Of a stretch of DNA of 64,000 nt, positions 1-9,547 are shown piece after piece. The stretch is from Bretschneidera sinensis (taxonomy: Eukaryota > Streptophyta > Magnoliopsida > Brassicales > Akaniaceae). The notes beneath the pieces are model-generated. The model searched no databases, was not told where the DNA came from, and worked only from the letters and a program-made list of their open reading frames with translations. The DNA is taken from positions 67,558,638 through 67,622,637 of the forward strand of contig CM043699.1 in assembly GCA_023935145.1 (NCBI GenBank), given 5' to 3'. Each line of letters opens with the position of its first letter. The stretch's first letter is position 1. Position numbers and translations under genes: made by a program.

Positions 1-95
1 TCAAGCAATAACAATCATTATTTCAAGAAAATGCAATGCGTGAATTTAAATGTTATTATTATTGAGAACATCTTCCCACATGTCGACATGTTTTT

Positions 96-240
96 ATCTT
101 AGACCGGTTGACTTCCTGGTTCTTCCATTCTCATTTAGACCGGCTGTCTTCTCGGTTCTTTTATTCTCATTTAGACCGACTGTCGTCTCAGGACTTTTAT
201 TTTCATTTAGACTGGCTGCCTTCCTGGTTCTTTTATTTCA
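96..240. repeat. 36-bp minisatellite in family A LTR
   Basis: Tandem units of about 36 bp containing CATTTAGACCG start near 132, 167 and 204, with a partial unit before them. The other family A copy carries a 69-bp version of this unit. Open frames across it are by-products of the repeat. Confidence 0.8.
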
Positions 241-1019
241 TGCATATGCATATGAATAATGATATTAATATGCATATTAACAATAATATAAAAACAAGTA
301 TGTATTCACACTTTCAAATTAGCTATCTTGCTTCTTCTCAAATTATTATTTGATCAATTTCACTTAATTCTTCTCATCATATATCATATCAAACCATCAA
401 CCATAGCGCATCAAGAATTTCATTTATCACCTTCATTATTAATTCGACTCAATATTCTAATAATATTACTCTCATATAATAATTCTCTACATATAAATTT
501 TCCTATCATACCCATCAACCAACTTTTATCTATTCTCAAATCATAAGTTAATAATTTATTCAAATATTTTCACTATATATTCACATTTATCTTGATTATA
601 TAAAGTAAATATAACTCACCACGTAGCACTTAGAGCTACTCGTGGATCACCTCATTGCCTTTCTTGCTTCTTTCAGTAATTTCTCTCGATTGCTGATCGT
701 CAACACTTGATAGAATATTTATATTAAAATTTTTAATTTATTCTTCAATTCTTCCGTAATTCACACCCTTTGAAAATTTCCACATTGAATTATGAGAAAT
801 TTCATGCATGTTAAATTTCAAAAATAAAATTCACGTTATTACATTTTGTTTTTCTTAGAGCTTTCTGTGACTCTATAAAATTCTCCCGTAAACTCCTTCA
901 AAATTTTACTCTTTCATCTTTTCTTTCAGTCCCCAAGTGTTTAAAGAAATATAGTAGTTTGTATTGAAGAATGAAGAAAACCAAACAGGATTTGGTAGGT
1001 AATAAATAAAATAAACTAA

Positions 1020-1022
<3 letters not shown>

Positions 1023-1050
<28 letters not shown>

Positions 1051-1090
1051 ATCTCCACACAACCCTGCTACCAATTCTTACACTTTCTGT

Positions 1091-1134
<44 letters not shown>

Positions 1135-1174
1135 CTCCACACAACCCTGCTACCAATTCTTACACTTTCTGTTG
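1023..1174. repeat. Tandem duplication of a (TA)n-plus-41-bp unit
   Basis: Two adjacent copies of a unit made of a (TA)n tract followed by the same roughly 41 bases, ending CTTTCTGTTG, lie at about 1023-1092 and 1093-1174. The unique parts look identical and the TA tracts differ in length. It lies inside the family A LTR. The other family A copy has a (TA)n tract at the same place, but I do not see the duplicated unit there. Confidence 0.8.
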
Positions 1175-2292
1175 TAAGCCGTGCAGAGATTTTTAAGTCT
1201 TTTGACAACACCTGGACTCCAGGTGTTATCATGGTTTTCAGCTCTCTTTTTTTTTTTAACGAAACCCTCTTTTTTCTTTTTCTTTTTCATTTTCCTTTAT
1301 CTTTTTGGACGCTTCAATTTTTTTTTCAAAAGAATTATTTTATTCCATAATAAATTTTTCACATATACATTATTTTAATTTCATGTCATATTTATCAAAT
1401 TACTTCATTACCCATACTCTAAGAGCACATGTATTACACACTAGCAAGTGCTAGAACTTTCTAGATAGAGGGAGACTGAGAGAGAGAAACAAAATTAGAG
1501 GAAAAGGGGAAGAAGAAGAAGAGGAGAAAAAGATAGAGATTTCTTACAAAAATTTAAGGTAAATCTTATTTTTACTTACTTTTAAAGCATTAAGCTAGTT
1601 TATTAAACTAGAAATTTGAGTTTTTAGAAGTTTGATTTGAAAAGTTTGCTTAAGAAGAACTTGTGAAAAGAGTTATTTCCAAGGAAAATGGATTTGTGTA
1701 AGGTTTATAACTTTGATGTTTTTTAACATGAAATTGTGATTTGATTAGTGTAAAATATTTGATTTAAAACCTATAGGAACTTGTATTTTGAATGATTTAG
1801 AGGTCCTATGAGAGATGAGAGGTTTACTTTGAAGAAAATAGTGATTTTCGGCATAATTTTTGAAAGATCCATACTAGATAGTCAACTGTCCTAAGTGCAC
1901 AGACGATTGTGTGGCCATTCTGGTCAAAGGACAATTGAATTTCCATTGTGTAAGCTTTTAGGCAGATTACAATGGATTGCCCAAAATGGACAGTCGACTA
2001 TTTGAGCCCTTGAACCTGTTTTCAGCCCAATTTTCGAAAATAAGTCACTTTTGTTAAAATATTTTAATCCTAGACTTTTCCCAAAGTACTATAAGCTTTC
2101 TTACATGATAAATAATTTGAAGTAAAGGTTTCTAAAAGATTTCTTTTGTTTCAAACCATGCTAGAACGAACTTTGAAATTTTTTAAAACAAAGTGGAAGA
2201 CGGTTGTGACTTAAATCATAGCTTAGTATGTGAATTTTATGATATGGTTGGATGCTAAATTTACTTGTATACATTATTGGTGGTTATGCTAA

Positions 2293-2370
<78 letters not shown>
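2293..2370. repeat. (GT)n(TA)n microsatellite
   Basis: About 12 GT units (2293-2316) are followed by about 27 TA units. It sits in the family D LTR at the place where the other copy has only a short TA tract (13859-13879). Confidence 0.95.
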
Positions 2371-2373
<3 letters not shown>

Positions 2374-2475
2374 AGGTGTGATTGAAAGGAAAACACAAGC
2401 TAAGAAGGAATCCGAGGTTGGATCTCGACACCAAAGGTGAGTTTCACCTTACTTTTAGTAAGCGTAGTAACTTTT

Positions 2476-2480
2476 ATAAT
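2476..2480. other. Target-site duplication of copia-1, left
   Basis: ATAAT directly precedes the left LTR of copia-1 and recurs at 8042-8046 directly after the right LTR. A 5-bp duplication is standard for Ty1/copia integrase. Confidence 0.9.
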
Positions 2481-3452
2481 TGTTGGAAATCACCTTAGCA
2501 AGATGCCCAGGTGGTGATCTTCCAAACACCCAAGTCTTGAATGGCTTGTAGAAAGAATTACAGCAATCGAACACAAGAACAGAAAATCAAAGAAAGAAAG
2601 AAGACAAGTAATTTGTTGTCGAGGTTCAGCAATGTGCCTACATCCCCGTGAGTTCCTTCGAACTCTCTGCACTATCTCAATGGTTCTTACAAAGTTACAG
2701 CAATCCCCTTCAAGAATCCAAGTTCTTGAAGAAACAAGAAGAGAAGGAAGAAGATGAGAACTCAACAATGTTCTCTAATCTAATCTAAACTCTCTCTATC
2801 TTATTACAACCAGCCTCACTACAAGAGTCCCTCTTGTGTTTATGTCTCTCTACACAATTCTCTCTTAGTGTTTACAATGATCTCACAATGTCACAAAACT
2901 CTCTTGTATGTGTGTTTGTGTATCTTGTATTATCTTGTGAAATGAGGCCTTGAGAACCCCTTTTATAGCCTCTTAATTCTTGGACATTCTTATGAGTCAT
3001 TATCCTCCCTTTGATCATGTTCTTACTTTAATCTCAGCCCTTCATCACTCTCCAAGTGATGCTGTGCGTTTTGGTGTGGTGCACACATGATTGGAGAGGT
3101 CTTATGCATGCTGGATCATGTGTGCACACATATGCTATGTGCTGCGGCACTGGTGCTGTGTGCTGCAGTGCTGGGGTAGGGCTGAAAGCATGGCTTGCTG
3201 TGTGCTGCGGTACTGGTGCTGTGTGCTGCGGCGTGGCCTGATGCTGCAGCCTCTTGATGCTGTGCGCACACCTCCTGCTTGTGTGTTGAAACTTGAACAG
3301 CAGTGCGCCTGACCTTCCCATGCTCAAAATTGAGGCACACACTTATGTGCAACCTTATAACTTGCTGAACTTTGATATCCCACAATTGGTTTGGACATTA
3401 ACCAAACTTAGACCATGTTTGGACATGTTTGAAACTTAGACAAATAAAAACA
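2481..3452 (-). repeat. 3' LTR of copia-1
   Basis: 972 bp, near-identical to 7065-8041, with differences mostly C/T and G/A. It carries a GC-rich island with repeated TGCTGCGGC motifs (about 3104-3246). The minus-strand TATA-like signal is in the run CCCCTTTTATAGCC around 2957-2970. The open frames at 3034-3385 come from the GC-rich repeats and are not genes. Confidence 0.9.
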
Positions 3453-3466
3453 ATCTCTACCTTTGT
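3453..3466 (-). other. Polypurine tract of copia-1
   Basis: On the minus strand AAAGGTAGAGAT lies immediately upstream of the 3' LTR. The same tract is found next to the LTRs of copia-3 (26703-26716) and copia-4 (40873-40886), which supports its role as plus-strand primer. Confidence 0.75.
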
Positions 3467-3535
3467 CTAAGTGTTCAAAAAACCTGAACCATTGTGCAGA
3501 AAGCTTCGGGATCCAAACTCATATTGAGTTACCAA

Positions 3536-4030
3536 TTAACCAACTCCAATCCTAAGTAATTCAAGGTAATGATTGAACTTACTTAGAGGTAGAACTTTAG
3601 TACCTAAATCTGCAGGACTTTCCTCCATGGTCTTCTTGTCAACATGAATGCATCCTTTCGTATCATTTTTCGGAATGTAATGATACCGAACATCCATATA
3701 CTTTGTCCCCTCATGGAACACCAGATTCCTCCACAAGTGCCCCACACTTTGGCTATCTAAAGACACCACAACCTGCTCTTTTAGGACCTCCCACTCGTCC
3801 AACAACCCCTTGCACCATATAGCTTCCTTAATGGCCTTCGTAGCAGCTATGTACTCAGCCTTGGTTGTTATGAGTGCTACCATTGGCTGCCACTGAGCCT
3901 CCTTGTTCCTCAGCAACCACTTCATCCTAAGCCAATGATCTTTTCCAGGATTACTCACACATTTGCTGAAAACACCAATTGCCCGAGAAATAATAAACCT
4001 GTTTCTTTCCTTTTCCCGGATGATTCTCAT
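3536..4030 (-). pseudogene. Copia-1 RT C-terminus and RNase H, internally deleted
   Basis: This 164-codon frame joins the RT segment starting RIIREKERNR to a shortened connection and the RNase H end. Relative to copia-3 and copia-4 it lacks roughly 55 residues before SKCVSNPGK and about 50 more after WLLRN. The second loss removes the ADSDYG motif, which holds the first RNase H catalytic Asp. It retains TKAEYIA (Glu) and LDSQSV (Asp), and ends with the [15 protein letters not shown] tail typical of this family. It cannot be a working RNase H. Confidence 0.85.
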
Positions 4031-4610
4031 CCCAAGGATCTTTTGTGTAAGGCTGAGATCCTTCCTCTCAAACTCCTCACTAAGTTAATATGTAAACCTT
4101 TCCATCCTCTTCCTGCTGTTCCAAACCAATAGCCCATCAATGACATAGGTGAGGATACTCATCATCTTCTCCACCTTGTGTCCAGGTGAGAAAGTTTATG
4201 TGAAACCTATGTCTTCTTTTCTTATGAACCCATTCGTCACCAACCTAGCCTTGTTTCAGACTTCATCTCTTGGAGGGCACCCTTCTTTGATCTTGTTTCT
4301 GATTTCCTAGAATTTTTACCAATTCCCAGAAGTTGTTCTTCCTCAAAGAATCCATTTCTTCCTCCATAGCCAGCTGCCATATTGACGAATCCTTACACTC
4401 CATGGCATCCGTGTAAGTTTCTTGTTCAGCCATCCCTCCTTCTATCCAAGAAGCTGCTGCTTCTGTAGCATTTGCAAACTCATATCTCAAGGGTGGTCTA
4501 ACCACTCTTCTTTCCCGGTCTCTTATGAGCTGGTAGTTATTTACTGCATCAACCACTTCTTGTTCAGCCTCTTCTTGAGTTTCTTGAGCTTCTTGGCCTT
4601 CTTCCAAGGG
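4031..4610 (-). pseudogene. Copia-1 reverse transcriptase N-terminal remnant
   Basis: The open part (4263-4607, 114 codons) holds the linker and RT start, with DREGRVVRPPLRYEF-like and MEEEMDSLRKNNFWELV segments that match copia-2 to -4. Downstream the frame is lost. A deletion joins the sequence near [10 protein letters not shown] directly to that coding for the KGHKVEE region, removing the first half of the RT core. A degenerate trace of the catalytic aspartate box may remain near 4132-4145. Confidence 0.8.
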
Positions 4611-4814
4611 CTCTACCTGATCTGAACCCTCTTACCTTCCATGCTCTACTTGAACTGAATCTTCCTTGATGTTATGCTCCACAAGAACCAAACTGGTTTT
4701 CTCACTAGCCCCTGCAGGGTTAGTTTTCTCCAAGTAGGGAAATAACAATTCATTAAAATTAACATCCCTACTTATTATGAGTTTTAATCCTTCTTTTTCT
4801 AAGGACCACAACCT

Positions 4815-5756
4815 CTATCCCTTAGCCCCTTCCCCATATCCTAGAAACACACATTTTCTAGATCCTGGGCTAAGTCTATCATCCTTTTGTTGTGCATACG
4901 CAGCACACCCAAAAGTCCTAAGGTTGTCTAACTCAGGGGATTTTCCACTCCACATCTCCATGGGAGTCTTTTGGAACACAATCCTAGAGGGTGATCTATT
5001 AATCAAATATGCAGCTGTAGCTACAGCTTCTCCCCAAAAATATTTTGGTAACCCGGATCCATCTAACATGCACCTAACCTTTTCCATAAGGGTCTTATTC
5101 ATCAACTCAGCAACTCCATTTTGCTGAGGAGTTTCCACAACCATCCTATGTCTTAGAATGCCATTTAACCTACAGAATTGATCAAGTTCTTGGTTAAAAA
5201 TTTCTAAGCCATTATCGGTTCTTATCCCCTTAACTACTCTAACCATTTGAGTCTCAATCTGCCCTTTCCACACCACTAATTTATTCAAGGCATCTAATTT
5301 ATTCTTAACCAAATAAACCCATACTTTTCTTGAATAATCATCAATTAAAGACAGAAAGTAAATGTTACCTCCCTGTGTTGGTGTCCTTGCTGGTCCCCAA
5401 AGGTCCGCACGAATGTAGTCAAGAATGCCCTTAGACTTGTGCACTCCGGTGTTGAAGTTGATCCGATGTTGCTGCCCAAGAACACAGCTCTTACAGAAAT
5501 CCAGTTTTTCTACTTTGTCACCACCAAGTAGACCTTCCTTGCTAAGCACTTGCAGGCCCTTTTCGCTCATGTGTCCCAAGCGAGTGTGCCAAAGGGCTGC
5601 CTTGTCCAGCTCAGCCATCAAGCTTGCTGCTTGATCATTGGTTTCTGTTTCCTTGATCATCTCAAAGAGTCCATCGTTTCTTGCTGCCTTGATCACTACC
5701 AAAGATCCCTTGGCCACTTTGATCTTTCTTCCCTCTATCTTGCATGTATAGCCCAT
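4815..5756 (-). pseudogene. Copia-1 integrase, open over 313 codons
   Basis: This is the best preserved integrase in the window. The N-terminal zinc-binding module is present: LWHTRLGHM (two His) and FCKSCVLG (two Cys), about residues 55-95. The catalytic triad is seen as ADLWGP (Asp), IRTDNGLEI (Asp) and QQNGVAE (Glu). A C-terminal RTFGCAAYAQ and FLGYGEG segment follows, as usual in copia integrases. It is separated from the protease upstream by a single TAG at 5763-5765, where copia-3 has CAG. Because the frame is otherwise continuous, this is a broken polyprotein, not a separate gene. Confidence 0.88.
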
Positions 5757-5765
5757 GGAATCCAG

Positions 5766-6305
5766 CTACCCCAATGAGATCAAGTTCCTCTTCAAATCTG
5801 GAACATACCTCACATTTTTCAGCAGCCTTGTGACTCCATCAAACATCCTCAATTGGATGTCTCCAATCCCTTTCACTTGGCAAGAATTGTCATTCCCCAA
5901 GAAGACTCTTCCCTCATTGATCTCCTTGAAATTCTTGAACCATTCTTTGTGAGGGCTCATATGATGAGTGCACCCGAAATCAAGAATCCACTTTCCACTG
6001 CCTTGCCTCCTGCTCACATCCGAGCACACAACAAGAACATCATCACCTTGTTGTTCTTCCATGGCAATCGAAGCCTCTCCATTCTTGGTATGGCTTCCTC
6101 CTCTATCCCTTGTCATCTTCTTGCAATCTTTCTTGACATGACCCTCCTTATGGCAGTAGTAGCAGCTCTTCCCTCCAAATCTCAGTTTAGAATGCATTCT
6201 CCCATGGCTTTCTCCTCTACCTCTGTCCCAGTAGTAGCCATGCATGCTGTTTTGCACTCTCCTATGGCTCTCTCCTCTACCTCTGTCCCGGTAGTAGCCA
6301 TACAT
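5766..6305 (-). pseudogene. Copia-1 gag nucleocapsid and protease
   Basis: The frame begins in an arginine/glycine-rich nucleocapsid stretch containing tandem 20-residue repeats. A complete CCHC zinc knuckle (CYYCHKEGHVKKDC) follows at about residues 48-61, then the aspartic protease region. The protease motif reads WILDFGCTHH where copia-2 has the standard DSG, so the active-site Ser has become Phe. The segment GNDNSCQVKGIGDIQLRMF and the VPDLKRNLISLG strand are as in the related copies. It is in the same frame as the integrase. Confidence 0.85.
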
Positions 6306-6369
6306 GCTGCTATGAACTCTCTCATAGCTCTCTCCTCTACCTCTGTCCCGATAGTAGCCATGGTTGCTG
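6190..6369 (-). repeat. Three in-frame 60-bp repeats in copia-1 gag
   Basis: Three consecutive 60-bp units with near-identical CTCTCCTCTACCTCTGTCCC cores start about 6190, 6250 and 6310. Each adds 20 residues rich in Gly, Arg and Tyr. Copia-2 and copia-3 have one unit here. Confidence 0.92.
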
Positions 6370-6813
6370 CCTTACCAAGTTGCTGATCTTCTTTTAAAGA
6401 ACAACCCTTTACCACTTGATGCACTCCTTTTATTGGCATCAAGATTATCTTGCAACTCTTTCTTATGATCAAATTTAAAAGCAAAGATTCATTTTCGAAG
6501 ACACCTCTTATCAGGGAGAGTCTTGGTAAGAAACAACTCATCTAGTTTTTCCATATGACAGTCAGATCCTCCGAGTCTCCGCACTCCCTTGTGACATTAT
6601 CCGACATGTGCAAGAAAATGGTGCTATAAGCCATCTTCTTCATCTCGGTCCGCTAGTCCTCCGGGGTACTTGCTGGAAAAGCATCATCTTCTCCAAGTGC
6701 CAAGTCCACTTTTTGCTATACAAGAACCTCCTTGATCTTCCGCTTCCATAGGGCAAAGTCCCCCTTTTCATCAAACTTCTCCACACAGAAATTTAAAGCT
6801 ATCTTTTGCGGAC
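6306..6813 (-). pseudogene. Copia-1 gag N-terminal remnant
   Basis: On the minus strand, sequence from about 6806 down matches the gag start of copia-2 and copia-3 (the ...NFCVEKFDGKGDFALWK region). The start codon has become ATA. A TAG follows in VL*QK, there are further frame breaks, and about 80 residues between FKMDP-like sequence and the RG-rich part are missing. Only the short frame 6182-6541 remains open. No functional capsid protein could be made. Confidence 0.8.
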
Positions 6814-7051
6814 AAGATCCCAGATTTGTGCACTAACCACAACTACTTTCTTCAACCTCAAGAACACAGATCGAAGATGGATCTTTAACACCGTTCTTGA
6901 ATCAACCTTCAAGAACACGACCGGATCTTGATCTTCACACCATTCTTGAATCACCCAAGAAGTTTGATCTTTGATTCTTGGAGTCTTGGCTCCGTACCTT
7001 CTACTTCTTGTTCCGATAACTAGTTGATGTGCTCTAATACCATTGACTAAA

Positions 7052-7063
7052 GCTCTGATACCA
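7052..7063 (-). other. Primer binding site of copia-1
   Basis: On the minus strand TGGTATCAGAGC follows the 5' LTR after one base. This is the usual complement of plant initiator tRNA-Met. The same site stands at 17335-17346 in copia-2 and, mutated, at 30941-30952 in copia-3. Confidence 0.92.
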
Positions 7064-7064
7064 C

Positions 7065-8041
7065 TGTTGGAAATCACCTTAGCAAGATGCCCAGGTGGTG
7101 ATCTTCCAAACACCCAAGTCTTGAATGACTTGTAGAAAGAATTTCAACAATCGAACACAAGAACAGAAAATCAAAGAAAGAAAGAAGATAAGTAATTTGT
7201 TGTCAAGGTTTGGCAATGTGCCTACGTCCCCATGAGTTCCTCCAAACTCTCTGCATTATCTTAATGGTTCTTACAAAGTTATAGCAATCCCCTTTAAGAA
7301 TCCAAGTTCTTGAAGAAACAAGAAGAGAAGGAAGAAGATGAGAACTCAACAATGTTCTCTAATCTAATCTAGACTCTCTCTATCTTATTACAACCAGCCT
7401 CACTACAAGAGTCCCTCTTGTGTTTATGTCTCTCTACACAATTCTTTCTCTCACAATGTCACAAAACTCTCTTGTATGTGTGTTTTTGTATCTTGCATTA
7501 TCTTGTGAAATAAGGCCTTGAGAACCCTTTTTATAGCCTCTTAATTCTTGGACATTCTTGTGAGTCATTATCCTCCCTTTGATAATGTTCTTCCTTTAAT
7601 CTCAGCCTCTCATCACTCTCCAAGTGATGCTGTGCGTTTTGGTGTGGTGCACACATGATTGGAGAGGTCTTATGCATGCTGGATCATGTGTGCACACGTG
7701 TGCTATGTGCTGCGGCACTGGTGCTGTGTGTTGCGGTGCTGGGGCAGGGTTGGAAGCATGGCTTGCTGTGTGCTGCGGTGCTGGTGCTGTGTGCTGCGGC
7801 GCTGGTGCTGTGTGCTGCGGCGTGACCTGATGCTGCAACCTCCTGATGCTGTGCGCACACCTCCTGCTTGTGTGCTGAAACTTGCATAGCAGTGTGCCTG
7901 ACCTTCCCACGCTCAAAATTGAGGCACACACTTGTGTGCAACCTTATAAATTGCTGAACTTTGATATCCCATAATTTGTTGGGACATTAACCAAACTTAG
8001 ACCTTGTTTGGACATGTTTGAAACTTAGACAAATAACAACA
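7065..8041 (-). repeat. 5' LTR of copia-1
   Basis: 977 bp, TGTTGG...CAACA on the plus strand. Compared with the 3' LTR it has an extra GCTGTGTGCTGCGGCGCTGG unit in the GC-rich island (about 7770-7825) and lacks about 20 bases near 7445. The open frames at 7602-7941 are repeat artefacts. Confidence 0.9.
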
Positions 8042-9235
8042 ATAATAGAAACAAAAATCTAAAAGTGTTTAAATAATGAAGGATTATATAAATATGAATA
8101 AAGGTTATTTAAAGAAATATATATGATAATATATGGTTGTACTTTGAAGAAAGGTTGTGATATAATTGATTAATAAATCTTATGTTTGAGAAATTTTTTA
8201 TTTTTTTAATGATGTGTTCTTTTGGGGATATGGTGAATCGTTATTAATTGAGTGCATGATTACTTATGTTGAGAATTGGTTGTGTTATGAATGCATTTCA
8301 TAGGGCATACTTTCTTAATGATTATATGAAGTGAGTGAAGTGAAATATGAAGTTAGGCCTTACTCATGAGGGGTGAAAGGGAACCGAGGAAATATTGGAA
8401 TGGTAGGACCCTGCTCGAAAAGGGTGTAAGGAATATGAGAATTTACGATGTGATGATTTGACATATCGATACATGGGGAGAGGTCCCCGTCGATTTATGA
8501 TTTGCCCAATGAAGGAGGGCATTATGATGAGATTAGCCTAATAAGGGGCAATGATATTAAACAAATTGATTTGAGACACGATTATGCATTGTATTGTATA
8601 TTATTTCATTTAATTGATGCATTGTGTTATAATTGGCTCATTAAGGGCATGTAATAATCATTGGCCCGGTGAAGGGCATGAAATGTTGAATGTGGTGGCT
8701 TGAAACATATCTTGTGGATGAGTTATGGACTGCGAATTATTAGTGTTGTTGTGATGTTTATCTTGTTGGCGATAAGTAAGTGAGAAAAGTAAATAGAAAA
8801 TGTAAATAAAAGTCCTATTATATGTATACTTACGAAAATAAAACATATAACAAGGTTTTTAACTAAAGAATTAAATTCTCAACTAAATTGATTACTCTTA
8901 GTAATGTGATTTCTCACCGAGCTTTTTAGCTTATCCCTTTCTTTCACTAATCTTTTAGGAAAGTATAAGATGGCGTGTAGTTAAAGTTGAAGAGAGACCT
9001 TAGTAAGGTCCTCGTCCTCGTCCACAACATCCTCACCTCTTGAGTCCAATTGGGAGGTTAAATTTTTGTCTTAGTTTAGAAATTGTAAAAGTGTACAAGT
9101 TAGGGATAATTGAGATGGTTTCCTTTTTACCAGTGTCTATTTTCGTAAAACCTTAAGAACTAATTTGTTGTATCGAGAAGCATCCTGTATGTTTGTATAA
9201 ATTTGATTTGATTAGAAAAGATTTTGTAGACTTTA
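8042..9235 (+). mobile_element. 5' LTR of family D gypsy element, right part
   Basis: After the ATAAT duplication (8042-8046) the LTR continues, matching 13990-15140 (for example the GAATATTGGAATGGTAGGACCC and AAGGGCATG segments). Clear similarity fades around 9232, before the LTR end seen at 15255, so the true 3' end of this LTR has decayed or been lost. Confidence 0.7.
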
Positions 9236-9503
9236 GTTGTTTAACATGTGTTGCCTGGGGTGGGTGTAGGAAGTCAATTGTGTAGAGTTAGAGAGAATGT
9301 TATTTAGGAGTTGTAACTAGTAATAGTTTTGTTGGGGTAAGATGTCTTAAGACGAAGTAGAGTTGACATGTGCTAGGATGTGGTATGAATTTTGATATTG
9401 CTTGGTTGACTTATAGTATTTTGTGAAATTCTTTGTTGATGATTTTAATGAGAATTTTGGATATGATTGCTTTGTTACGATGAAATATTTTGATCATTGT
9501 GTT

Positions 9504-9547
<44 letters not shown>

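Larger units (their letters stand above)
1..1438 (-). mobile_element. LTR of gypsy family A, cut by window edge
   Basis: On the minus strand this LTR starts TGTAATACATG at 1438 and runs off the left edge. It matches the split LTR at 31820-34218 along its whole length, including a minisatellite, a block of shared sequence around 605-705 (matching 33487-33590), and a (TA)n tract near the right end. The right end ATTACA abuts sequence belonging to the family D LTR, so this LTR was inserted into that older element. Nothing in it codes for protein. Confidence 0.75.
1439..2480 (+). mobile_element. 5' LTR of family D gypsy element, left part
   Basis: This piece aligns with 13061-13990 in the 3' LTR of the same family, from the shared AGCAAGTGCTAGAAC onward. 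The first 290 bases of the LTR, including its TATA box, are not here because the family A LTR interrupts it on the left. Copia-1 splits it at 2480 and the LTR resumes at 8047. It contains a (GT)n(TA)n microsatellite and a cluster of imperfect AATCGACTGT palindromes. Confidence 0.75.
2481..8041 (-). mobile_element. Copia-1, complete but defective Ty1/copia element
   Basis: The element is 5561 bp, with LTRs of 972 and 977 bp beginning TGTTGG and ending in CA on the plus strand. It has a 5-bp target duplication (ATAAT), an initiator-tRNA-Met primer site and a purine-rich tract. The genes run gag-protease-integrase-RT-RNase H on the minus strand, the copia order. The interior is only about 3.6 kb because part of gag, the first half of the RT core and a stretch between RT and RNase H are missing. 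It is inserted in the family D 5' LTR. Motifs resemble the Tork lineage; that lineage call is an inference. Confidence 0.93.

Noticed and set aside
96..240. Possible CRISPR-like or regularly spaced array
   Set aside because: The units are contiguous and lack unique spacers. It is a eukaryotic LTR minisatellite, as are 32565-33110 and 38867-39431.
1090..1350. Frame starting with a run of Tyr-Ile
   Set aside because: It is a translated (TA)n microsatellite; the same applies to 2252-2440.
3034..3385. Cys- and His-rich open frames on both strands
   Set aside because: They come from the GC-rich repeat island of the copia-1 LTR and recur at 7602-7941. They have no domain and no constraint.
7052..7063. 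tRNA gene suggested by the tRNA-Met complement
   Set aside because: Only the 12-base primer complement is present. I recognised no cloverleaf tRNA gene, rRNA or other structured RNA gene anywhere in the window.
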